Assembly (NCBI GenBank): GCA_045651745.1
Contig: JAZRSW010000093.1
Coordinates: 1-15,830 of the forward strand
DNA length: 15,830 nucleotides
Direction: 5' to 3'
From: UMGS172 sp045651745
GTDB lineage: Bacteria > Bacillota > Clostridia > Oscillospirales > Acutalibacteraceae
The notes beneath the pieces are model-generated. The model saw nothing but the letters and a program-made list of their open reading frames with translations, had not been told where the DNA came from and ran no database searches. The position numbers were made by a program, and so were the translations under genes. The stretch's first letter is position 1, and each line of letters opens with the position of its first letter. This document shows positions 1-5,377 of this stretch, piece after piece.

Positions 1-83
1 CCCCAACTTTCACCCCAACCCCATATTTTACTTTAATATAAGCAGTACGGAATATGCTTAAAACCCGCATAAATACAGGATTT

Positions 84-809
84 TCAAGATTTTATGTAAT
101 GTGATAAACCTCCCTTTATGTAAATTTGTGTGTAGAAAAAGACCATACCCTCGTGTGTTGGGTATGGTCTTATTTTAACATCATCAGGTGCCATGGCGGC
201 ACCCATATTATTCATGTCGGTGACACTGAGGTCGATGATTTTGCCGACGGTGTAGGCATTGACCTTGATACCCTTTAAATTCCTGCTCAACAGTACCGAG
301 CCCGAGCCGGTAACTGTCCATTGTGCTGTGGGCGGACGCTGTCCACCATATTCCAGCGGAAAACGGAACTGTCTTTCCGAACTACAAAAGTGTGATGATG
401 TGACGGCAATTGCTTTTTCTGCCGCACCGCTTTCAACTGCTGTGGAAGCCATAATTGTGCTTAACGCCATTGTCGAGCAGGCACCGTAGAGTCCTACAAA
501 AGGAATTCCAAGTTCGCGCAAGCCGTAGGCACTGCCAATGCACTGGTTCAATAGGTCACCTGCGAAAATCATATCAATGTCATTGGGGGAGAGGTCAGCC
601 TTTTTTAAGGTTGTACTGACCGAAATTTTTTGTAATTGGCTTTCGGCTTTTTCAAATGAGCTTTGTCCTAAAAATTCGTCCTGAAAGGTTTTATCAAAGT
701 ATTTTGAAAGAGGTCCTTCGGCTTCTTTGGGTCCGACTGCCGCAGAGTATGAGCCGATATATACACCGTTTTCCAAAACGGTTGTGCGTTTGCCTTGTCT
801 TTTAGCCAT
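84..809 (-). CDS. spoVAD: C-terminally truncated stage V sporulation protein AD
   Basis: SpoVAD is a thiolase-fold protein of the forespore SpoVA complex that moves dipicolinic acid into the spore. The first 208 residues match the family well: VGPKEAEGPL near residue 26, AGDLLNQ near 83, GACST with the thiolase-position Cys111, SSERQFRFPLEYGGQ near 143, TVTGSGSV near 165, and DMNNMGAAMAP ending at Pro208. Family members are about 338 residues and continue with an Ala-rich helix after MAP. Here homology stops at about position 186, and 33 unrelated residues run to a stop. About 130 C-terminal residues are missing. The ATG start follows an AAGGCGG site about 7 bases upstream. spoVAC and spoVAE, the usual neighbours, are not in the visible flank. 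The product is probably non-functional unless the 3' part is restored by rearrangement; identity is confident. Confidence 0.88.
   Translation of the reverse strand: MAKRQGKRTTVLENGVYIGSYSAAVGPKEAEGPLSKYFDKTFQDEFLGQSSFEKAESQLQKISVSTTLKKADLSPNDIDMIFAGDLLNQCIGSAYGLRELGIPFVGLYGACSTMALSTIMASTAVESGAAEKAIAVTSSHFCSSERQFRFPLEYGGQRPPTAQWTVTGSGSVLLSRNLKGIKVNAYTVGKIIDLSVTDMNNMGAAMAPDDVKIRPYPTHEGMVFFYTQIYIKGGLSHYIKS
139..171 (-). terminator. Bidirectional intrinsic terminator just past the spoVAD break
   Basis: A perfect 12-bp stem (139-150 with 160-171) has a 9-base loop. On the minus strand it is followed by TTTTTC, on the plus strand by TTATTTT. It starts only about 15 bases beyond the point where SpoVAD homology ends, and it lies within the aberrant reading-frame tail. 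It is therefore probably the end signal of the adjoining foreign or rearranged DNA rather than of spoVAD. Confidence 0.7.
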
Positions 810-863
810 AAATTTACCGCCTTTTTTCGTTTGGGGTTATTGTTGCACGAAAAGGCTGCAATA

Positions 864-898
864 TACAAAAAGCGGTCCGCGTAAGTAATACGCGAACC
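864..898 (-). terminator. Terminator/attenuator upstream of spoVAD
   Basis: Minus-strand hairpin GGTTCGCGTA/TACGCGGACC (9 of 10 pairs, loop of 5) at 874-898, followed by GCTTTTTG. It lies between a SigA-like promoter (924-952) and the spoVAD start (809). It would end a transcript of roughly 50 nt, or attenuate transcription into spoVAD. Confidence 0.6.
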
Positions 899-923
899 TC
901 TTTTAAAACCAATCAACAAATCA

Positions 924-952
924 ATTTTATCATTTTTGAAGAAAAATGTCAA
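924..952 (-). promoter_or_regulatory. SigA-type promoter reading toward spoVAD
   Basis: Minus strand TTGACA (947-952), 17-base spacer, TAAAAT (924-929) preceded by TGA, an extended -10. The expected start is near 917. This is a vegetative-type promoter. No convincing forespore (SigG) promoter was found before spoVAD; only a weak GTATA lies near 865-870. Confidence 0.65.
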
Positions 953-1000
953 CTGACGGGATAAACAAAGATTTTTTTGATATTTTGTTGAACTTGCGAA

Positions 1001-1029
1001 TGGATTTTTGTCTACGCCTTGTGTATAAT
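1001..1029 (+). promoter_or_regulatory. Probable promoter of the stand-alone RNA
   Basis: A consensus TATAAT (1024-1029) has a poor -35 (TGGATT, 1001-1006) at 17-base spacing. It diverges from the minus promoter at 924-952 and lies about 290 bases before a strong plus-strand terminator. Confidence 0.5.
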
Positions 1030-1089
1030 GTAGTCAGAAGGAAGACAAAAAACAACAAAAAACAAATAAACCACGATATCGTAATGGTA

Positions 1090-1244
1090 AGAAAGGGGAC
1101 TGATTCCAATGAAAATGTTAGATGAACCACCGGTGCATTTTGGTGGAAATAAAATAGAAAGGGATGAGTCCAAAGAACAGTTAAGTTAACAACCTCAAAA
1201 CTATAAACACGCAAAGGAATGAGTCCGAAATACAGTTAATTTAA
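1090..1244 (+). repeat. Three imperfect direct repeats inside the stand-alone RNA
   Basis: Units start at 1090, 1156 and 1211 (spacings 66 and 55). The shared core is AAAGG, then GGA-CTGAT-TCC, GGA-TGAG-TCC or GGA-ATGAG-TCC, then an A-rich run, GTTA and AA. Unit 1 is the most diverged. Units 2 and 3 both contain an in-frame ATG-AGT-CC(A/G)-AA(G/A)-xAC-AGT-TAA hexapeptide pattern. The ribosome-binding purines directly abut that ATG, so translation from it is doubtful. Confidence 0.6.
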
Positions 1245-1315
1245 AGGTTTAAAAACCATAACATATATATCTTAAGATATGCGAGGTTTAGACCAATGGA
1301 GATTCAGAATTGATA

Positions 1316-1356
1316 CCCACCGAAATTCACGAGTGATTTTCGGTGGGGACTTTTTT
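1316..1356 (+). terminator. Intrinsic terminator of the stand-alone RNA
   Basis: A 15-bp stem with one mismatch (1316-1330 with 1333-1347) is topped by a tiny loop and followed by GACTTTTTT. The only plausible upstream transcription unit on this strand is the repeat-containing RNA. Confidence 0.85.
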
Positions 1357-1371
1357 GTGTAATTACAATGA

Positions 1372-1400
1372 AAAGCGTTGCTTATTTTAAGCAACGCTTT
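1372..1400 (-). terminator. Terminator of the UPF0371 gene (bidirectional)
   Basis: A perfect 13-bp stem, AAAGCGTTGCTTA paired across a 3-base loop, starts 11 bases beyond the minus-strand stop. It has T-rich flanks on both strands and lies back to back with the plus-strand terminator at 1316-1356. Confidence 0.85.
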
Positions 1401-1410
1401 AATAATTTCA

Positions 1411-2895
1411 TCAACCGTGGTAAAGTTTTTTGGTTTGGTATCTTGGCTCTAAGGTTAAATTTACGCCCAATTTCTTAAACACGTTAGTGTCAACGGTGCT
1501 TAACATAACCGAACTGTGTGCTTCGCAATGACGCAATTCCGAAAGTTTGTCCATTGCCTTTTTGGCGTTTTCGTCGGTTACTGCCGAAATGCAAAGCGCA
1601 ATCAGAATCTCGTCGGTATGCAATCTCGGGTTGTGGTTGCCCAAAGCGTTGACCTTTAATTCTTGCACAGGCTCGATAACGTTTTGCGGAATCAAGCGGA
1701 CTTCTTTTGGAATTCCTGCCAAAGCCTTTAAAGCGTTAAGTAAAAGTGCCGAGCTTGCGCCGAGCAGGGAAGTTGTCTTGCCGGTGATAATACGTCCGTC
1801 AGGCAACTCGATTGCGGCGGCAGGAGCGCCGGTTTCTTCGGCTCGCTCGTTTGCGGCGGCGATAACCTTGCGGTCGGCAATATTAATGCCTGCCTGCTCC
1901 ATCAAAAGTTCAATTTTCATGGTTTCGGTGTCGTCAGCTTCGCCCTTGCTCTTGCGACATTGTGCATCATAATAACGGCGGATAATCTCGTTATCGGCAG
2001 CCTGTTTTACGGCATCAGCGTCAAAAATGCAGTTTCCTGCCATATTAACACCCATATCAGTGGGTGATTTATAAGGGCAACTGCCCAACATTCTTTCCAT
2101 ACAAGCCTTGACAACTGGGAAAATTTCAACATCGCGGTTGTAGTTTACAGTTGTTTCGCCATAGGCCTCCAAATGGAACGGGTCAATCATATTAACGTCA
2201 TTCAGGTCGGCAGTTGCAGCCTCGTATGCGAGGTTTACCGAATCTTTCAAAGCCAAATTCCAAATGGGGAAGGTTTCAAATTTTGCATAACCTGCTTCAA
2301 CACCGCGTTTGTGCTCGTGGTAAAGCTGACTTAAGCAGGTTGCCATTTTACCGCTTCCGGGTCCCGGTGCGGTAACAACAACGAGGTTTCGTGTGGTTTT
2401 GATATATTCGTTTTTGCCGTAACCTTCGTCAGAAACAATCAATTTAAGGTTAGAAGGGTAGCCGGCAATCGGATAATGTTTGTAAACGGGAACGCCTAAA
2501 TTTTTCAATTTATTAGCAAAAGCGTCAGCCGAGGATTGACCGGTATAGCGGGTAAGCACAACACTGCCCACGTAAAGACCAAATCCGCGGAAAGCGTCAA
2601 TAAGACGTAAAACGTCGAGGTCGTATGTGATACCGAGGTCGCCTCTGACCTTGTTTTTCTCAATATCAGCGGCATTTATGACAATGACAATTTCGGCTTG
2701 TTCTTTCAAACGGGCAAGCATCTTGATTTTGGAATCGGGAGCAAAACCGGGCAAAACACGTGCGGCATGGTAGTCGTCAAACAACTTGCCACCAAATTCC
2801 AAATATAACTTACCGCCAAACTTCTTTATGCGTTCCTGAATATGTTCGGACTGCATTTGCAGGTATTTGTCATTATCAAAACCGATACGATACAT
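1411..2895 (-). CDS. UPF0371 / DUF1846 family protein
   Basis: This 494-residue protein is full length for the DUF1846 (UPF0371) family, whose pneumococcal member is of the same size. Family hallmarks are MYRIGFDNDKYL at the N-terminus, KLYLEFGGKLFDDYHAARVLPGF near residue 29, and a glycine-rich, P-loop-like APGPGSGKMATCLSQLYHEH near 176. HxEAYGETTVNYNRDVE follows near 242. The function is not established; the APGPGSGK segment suggests nucleotide or phosphate binding, but that is inference. No membrane segment is seen. The ATG follows an AGAGG site about 8 bases upstream. Its start lies 40 bases past the terminator of the phosphatase gene, and no clear promoter of its own was found, so some read-through expression is possible. 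Confidence 0.9.
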   Translation of the reverse strand: MYRIGFDNDKYLQMQSEHIQERIKKFGGKLYLEFGGKLFDDYHAARVLPGFAPDSKIKMLARLKEQAEIVIVINAADIEKNKVRGDLGITYDLDVLRLIDAFRGFGLYVGSVVLTRYTGQSSADAFANKLKNLGVPVYKHYPIAGYPSNLKLIVSDEGYGKNEYIKTTRNLVVVTAPGPGSGKMATCLSQLYHEHKRGVEAGYAKFETFPIWNLALKDSVNLAYEAATADLNDVNMIDPFHLEAYGETTVNYNRDVEIFPVVKACMERMLGSCPYKSPTDMGVNMAGNCIFDADAVKQAADNEIIRRYYDAQCRKSKGEADDTETMKIELLMEQAGINIADRKVIAAANERAEETGAPAAAIELPDGRIITGKTTSLLGASSALLLNALKALAGIPKEVRLIPQNVIEPVQELKVNALGNHNPRLHTDEILIALCISAVTDENAKKAMDKLSELRHCEAHSSVMLSTVDTNVFKKLGVNLTLEPRYQTKKLYHG

Positions 2896-2935
2896 TTCTT
2901 AACCTCTTTTACTCTAAACTTCAAAATTGTTCCTC

Positions 2936-2980
2936 AAAAAAAATAAGCGAAATGAATTTCGCAGAAACCCTTTTCGCTTA
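2936..2980 (-). terminator. Terminator of the tyrosine phosphatase gene
   Basis: Minus strand TAAGCGAAA (2972-2980) pairs with TTTCGCTTA (2944-2952) around a 19-base interior and is followed by a run of eight T. It lies downstream of the phosphatase stop at 3049 and upstream of UPF0371. Confidence 0.7.
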
Positions 2981-3048
2981 TACAGTTTAACACACTTTTT
3001 TGTGTTTTACAAGTGTAAAAACACAAAATTTTGACAATATGTTGTATT

Positions 3049-3519
3049 TTACTTAATTTTCTCTAACGTATCGAGCAATGCAGTGCAACCCAAAAGAATA
3101 TCGTTGTAGCAGGTGGTAAAGTCGCCCGAATACCAAGGGTCAGACACATCGCGGTCTTGTCCTGCAAATTTTAAAAGTTTATGAACCTTTTTATCGGGGT
3201 CAGAGCCGATAATCCGCATAATGTTTCGCATATTATTGGAGTCCATCACAACGAGGAGGTCATAGTTTACATAATCCTCGCGAGTGACCTGCACGGCACG
3301 TTTCCCGTCACACGAAATGCCGTGTCTTTGAAGCTCGGCTTTGGCGGGCGGGTATACGGGGTTGCCGATACCGTTCCATATTTCCTCGGTGCTGGTTGCC
3401 GAGGAGGAAACGTAGTATTTGTCGCTCAAACCGCGTTTTTCTAAAAGGTCTTTGAAAACAAATTCCGCCATCGGCGAACGACAGATGTTGCCGTGACAGA
3501 CGAACATTATTTTTATCAT
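3049..3519 (-). CDS. Low-molecular-weight protein-tyrosine phosphatase
   Basis: A cytoplasmic LMW-PTP/arsenate-reductase-fold phosphatase of 156 residues, usual for the family. The phosphate loop CHGNICRS spans residues 8-15, with nucleophile Cys8 and Arg14. The general-acid motif DPWYSGDF begins at Asp127, and Tyr residues near it are typical. In bacteria such enzymes dephosphorylate tyrosine kinases or polysaccharide-export proteins; the substrate here is unknown, and no kinase or capsule gene is adjacent. I chose the ATG at 3519 (MIKIMFVCHGN) because GGAG lies 9 bases upstream. A TTG 15 bases further out overlaps that site and is unlikely. A perfect palindromic repeat begins about 30 bases upstream. 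A relic of a second copy of this gene's start lies at 5266-5304. Confidence 0.92.
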   Translation of the reverse strand: MIKIMFVCHGNICRSPMAEFVFKDLLEKRGLSDKYYVSSSATSTEEIWNGIGNPVYPPAKAELQRHGISCDGKRAVQVTREDYVNYDLLVVMDSNNMRNIMRIIGSDPDKKVHKLLKFAGQDRDVSDPWYSGDFTTCYNDILLGCTALLDTLEKIK

Positions 3520-3548
3520 TATTTTAAACTCCAATCAGATTTTTATAT

Positions 3549-3578
3549 CCTTGCCTCCCTCGTCAGAGGGAGGCAAGG
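3549..3578. repeat. Palindromic repeat, 13-bp perfect stem
   Basis: CCTTGCCTCCCTC (3549-3561), loop GTCA, GAGGGAGGCAAGG (3566-3578). Palindromes reading CCTCCCT...AGGGAGG are, from memory, dispersed as multi-copy intergenic elements in many Ruminococcaceae-type genomes. It has no T-tract on the plus side and only GATATAAAAA on the minus side, so terminator function is uncertain. Confidence 0.6.
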
Positions 3579-3644
3579 CGGTCACAATGCTTCTTGATTT
3601 TAATATAACATTTTGCGATGCTATTTTCAATCTTTTTATAGTTT

Positions 3645-3708
3645 GTTCGTTGTGGCAAGGGCTTACCCCTGCACCCCTAATATTGCTTTTGTTTGACAAA
3701 AACAATAT
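3645..3708. repeat. Further hairpin debris in the intergenic gap
   Basis: GCAAGGG/CCCCTGC (3655-3671 region) is one imperfect hairpin. ATATTGCTTTTGT (3680-3692) pairs with ACAAAAACAATAT (3696-3708), with one mismatch and a 3-base loop. Neither has a terminator T-tract. With the palindrome at 3549-3578 they fill most of the 300-base gap between the phosphatase and the membrane protein gene. They may be remnants of a small non-coding mobile element. Confidence 0.4.
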
Positions 3709-3738
3709 AGAACACAAACACCAATACTGAGTCGCGTA

Positions 3739-3767
3739 TTGATATTTGTAGCAGAATATGATATAAT
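3739..3767 (+). promoter_or_regulatory. Promoter of the HEGAH membrane protein gene
   Basis: TTGATA (3739-3744), 17-base spacer, TATAAT (3762-3767) preceded by TGA, an extended -10. The predicted start near 3774 gives a leader of about 54 nt. Confidence 0.75.
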
Positions 3768-3827
3768 CAACAGACTGATAAACTTGAATTTGACGGTTTA
3801 TTATAAGTTTCAAAGGGGCTAAAATAT

Positions 3828-4325
3828 ATGAGCAAAAGAACACGACAATATCTAGGATTGTTGTCCGCGGTTCTGGCATATTACATTATTCATGAAGGTG
3901 CGCATCTAATATATGCGCTTATAACAGGAACATTCAAACAAATCAATATCATGGGTTTGGGGATGCAGATTGATATTCACGCTGAGAGGATGACAGATAT
4001 TCAGTTGGGTATTTTCTGCCTTGTAGGTTCTATCGCAACTTTTATAACGGCGTATATTCTTGTTCTGCTTGTAAATAAAATCGGAGATACTTCTTCAAAA
4101 ATCTTTAAGGCATGTATGTACTACATCACGATTGCAATGCTTCTAATTGACCCCGTATATTTAAGCGTTCTTTGTGGTTTCTTCGGAGGCGGCGATATGA
4201 ATGGTATATCTCTGTTCTTTCCAGAATTGGCAATTCGAATTGTGTATGGAATCATTCTAGCAATCAATATAGCGGTATTTGTCAAAATTGTTTTACCTAA
4301 ATATCAATTAGCATTTTCAAAATAA
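3828..4325 (+). CDS. Small polytopic membrane protein with HExxH motif (possible site-2-type protease)
   Basis: 165 residues with about four hydrophobic segments (roughly 9-33, 58-82, 94-118, 133-156). The first contains HEGAH (His22, Glu23, His26), the zinc-binding HExxH signature placed in a membrane helix as in M50/site-2 intramembrane metalloproteases. A third ligand could be Asp108 (LLIDPVYLS) or Asp123 (GGGDMNG); neither is the canonical LDG. Proteolysis is inferred from the motif only, and the protein is short for the family. The ATG follows AAAGGGG by 9 bases. It has its own promoter and lies about 110 bases before an XRE regulator on the same strand. A regulatory protease or a membrane immunity protein are both possible roles. 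Confidence 0.65.
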   Translation: MSKRTRQYLGLLSAVLAYYIIHEGAHLIYALITGTFKQINIMGLGMQIDIHAERMTDIQLGIFCLVGSIATFITAYILVLLVNKIGDTSSKIFKACMYYITIAMLLIDPVYLSVLCGFFGGGDMNGISLFFPELAIRIVYGIILAINIAVFVKIVLPKYQLAFSK

Positions 4326-4348
4326 AGTGTTTGCATATAAAACGCCAA

Positions 4349-4390
4349 ATTCCAATATGTCGAACTGATAGCAACAGCGGGTTGCTTGTG
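4349..4390 (+). repeat. Left copy of direct repeat flanking the XRE gene (degenerate terminator)
   Basis: ATTCCAATaTGTcGAAC and the following bases (4349-4370) match 5102-5123 at 19 of 22 positions. In both places a GCAAC...GTTGCTT hairpin follows. Here the hairpin is short (GCAAC, 5-base loop, GTTGC); downstream it is an 18-bp palindrome arm pair. This copy looks like an internally deleted version. Confidence 0.6.
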
Positions 4391-4414
4391 AACTTGAACA
4401 TCTCGTATTATAAT
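4386..4414 (+). promoter_or_regulatory. Promoter of the XRE regulator
   Basis: TTGTGA (4386-4391), 17 bases, TATAAT (4409-4414). The predicted start near 4421 gives only about 14 nt of leader, just covering the GAGGTGG ribosome site. The -35 begins inside the left repeat copy. Confidence 0.6.
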
Positions 4415-4434
4415 ATTATCGAGGTGGTGATTCT

Positions 4435-5097
4435 ATGGAAACAAAAGATATAATTCTTGAACTGAGAACCAAAAAAGGAATGTCGCAAGAAGAACTTGCA
4501 GAAAAAGTGTTTGTAACACGTCAGGCAGTTTCTCGCTGGGAAACAGGAGAAACTGTACCCAATACCGAAACATTAAAGCTACTTTCAAAACTATTTGATG
4601 TTTCGATTAATACGCTACTTGGCTCACCAAGACAGCTTGTTTGTGAGTGTTGCGGTATGCCCATTGATGATAGTAATGTCAGCCACGAAAAAGACGGAGC
4701 TTTTAACGAGGATTACTGCAAGTGGTGCTATGCAGACGGAAAATACACCCTTGACGTTTTTGAGAAATATAGGGAACTCGGCGGAAAAGAAAAGTTCGAA
4801 GAATTCAAGCGACAGCTTATCCACGAATTTAATACATTGCTTCATATTGAGGGGTTACCAAAGGTTGAAAACCTTAATGTCTTGTCGGGGAGTTTTATCA
4901 ATTTGGAATATCGACTCCCGAATGGTCAGACCGTAAAATTCCTTGATGATAATGCTACCTATCTTGGAAGTCAGCTTGAATGTGAATTCGGCGGCGACCG
5001 TTGTTTCGGTATTGCCGCTAATATGGATTTTTTACTTGTTTGTACTTATGAAGAAAACGGAGAAAATCCAGAGTTGGGTATTTACAAAAAGAGATAG
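4435..5097 (+). CDS. XRE-family transcriptional regulator with zinc-ribbon domain
   Basis: 220 residues. Residues 5-60 form a Cro/CI-type helix-turn-helix (RTKKGMSQEELAEKV then VTRQAVSRWETGETVPNTE), the DNA-binding part. Residues 70-103 form a putative zinc ribbon with Cys70, 72, 73 and Cys95, 98 (CECCGMP ... NEDYCKWCYADGKYT), like the Zn_ribbon_2 family. A helical segment (105-135) leads into a C-terminal beta-rich domain with LPNGQTVKFLDD and LECEFGGDRCFGI, which I do not recognise by name. The zinc ribbon may sense metal or redox state or stabilise the fold; this is inference. The ATG follows GAGGTGG. The gene with its promoter is framed by direct repeats, which suggests a movable unit. 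The target may be itself or the upstream membrane protein. Confidence 0.85.
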   Translation: METKDIILELRTKKGMSQEELAEKVFVTRQAVSRWETGETVPNTETLKLLSKLFDVSINTLLGSPRQLVCECCGMPIDDSNVSHEKDGAFNEDYCKWCYADGKYTLDVFEKYRELGGKEKFEEFKRQLIHEFNTLLHIEGLPKVENLNVLSGSFINLEYRLPNGQTVKFLDDNATYLGSQLECEFGGDRCFGIAANMDFLLVCTYEENGENPELGIYKKR

Positions 5098-5101
5098 GTG
5101 T

Positions 5102-5162
5102 ATTCCAATTTGTTGAACAGATAAAAGCAACCGCAGACTTGCAAGTCTGCGGTTGCTTTGTG
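5102..5162 (+). terminator. Terminator of the XRE gene and right copy of the flanking repeat
   Basis: 5102-5123 repeats 4349-4370. It is followed by a perfect 36-base palindrome (5124-5159: AAAGCAACCGCAGACTTG and its complement), a strong hairpin ending in CTTTGTG. The T-tract is short, but the stem is long and GC-rich. It starts 27 bases past the stop. Confidence 0.75.
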
Positions 5163-5265
5163 TCATATTCAAGGCTTTTTTAGTTAATTTCAAAAGTAGT
5201 AAAAAGTAGTAAACTATCAAAATATTTTTGCAAGGCTTGGCATAAGGTTGCATAGCTTGGGTTAT

Positions 5266-5304
5266 TCAATTCTTCCCGTGGCAGACGAACATGATTTTGA
5301 ACAT
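5266..5304 (-). pseudogene. Relic of a second tyrosine-phosphatase gene start
   Basis: Minus strand ATG at 5304 encodes MFKIMFVCHGKN and then stops. The functional phosphatase begins MIKIMFVCHGN. The DNA agrees at about 27 of 32 positions with the start of the gene at 3519, and a GAGG ribosome site sits 6 bases upstream. After CHG the similarity fades and the rest of the gene is absent. It lies just past the murA terminator, the position a phosphatase gene downstream of murA would occupy. Confidence 0.7.
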
Positions 5305-5335
5305 ATTATACCTCAAATTAATAATTTAATAAAAA

Positions 5336-5359
5336 TTGCCTATGCGGGAGCATAGGCAA
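5336..5359 (-). terminator. murA terminator
   Basis: TTGCCTATGC and GCATAGGCAA form a 10-bp stem around a 4-base loop. On the minus strand it is followed by TTTTTATT, 19 bases past the murA stop. Confidence 0.85.
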
Positions 5360-5377
5360 CAGTTGTTTTTGACTTAA

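Larger units (their letters stand above)
1036..1356 (+). ncRNA. Unidentified ~320-nt stand-alone transcript with three imperfect repeats
   Basis: The unit is bounded by a TATAAT promoter and a strong intrinsic terminator, with no sizeable ORF in the sense direction. It holds three related copies of a unit with the pattern AAAGG-GGA(n)TGA(n)TCC-(A-rich)-GTTA(n)nTTAA, at 1090-1126, 1156-1189 and 1211-1244. Copies 2 and 3 agree at 22 of 27 core positions. Each GGA/TCC pair could close a tiny hairpin. Palindromes ACGATATCGT (1073-1082) and ATATCTTAAGATAT (1267-1280) also lie in it. A 26-codon ORF (1109-1189, MKMLDEPPVHFGG...) follows AAAGGGG by 10 bases, so a small peptide is possible. I do not recognise a known RNA family. 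Confidence 0.5.

Noticed and set aside
930..1214. Minus-strand ORF of 94 codons in the gap before spoVAD
   Set aside because: Covers the divergent promoter region and the repeat-containing RNA; start lacks a ribosome site and the hydrophobic stretch comes from A/T-rich DNA.
1163..1232. Resemblance of ATGAGTCC...GAAA to a hammerhead ribozyme core
   Set aside because: The closing GGAC-GAAAC strand and the cleavage-site stem are absent; the match is a short word repeated in the three units.
1205..1300. Possible c-di-GMP (GEMM) riboswitch because of CACGCAAAGG and AAACC-like words
   Set aside because: The remaining conserved positions and tetraloop-receptor arrangement are missing, and no gene lies downstream on that strand.
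1547..1972. Plus-strand ORF of 141 codons
   Set aside because: Lies antisense inside UPF0371, which has family-level similarity along its full length; no ribosome site or plausible domain.
2997..3029. TTTTGTGTTTTACA inverted repeat between the phosphatase and its terminator
   Set aside because: AT-rich with imperfect arms and no proper T-tract; the better terminator lies at 2936-2980.
3032..3060. Plus-strand TTGACA as a promoter
   Set aside because: No -10 at proper spacing and no plus-strand gene follows.
5196..5260. Short direct repeats (AGTAGTAAA twice, GCAAGGCTTGG/GCATAGCTTGG) as a small array or attachment site
   Set aside because: Too few and too irregular copies to be CRISPR or a recognised att site.
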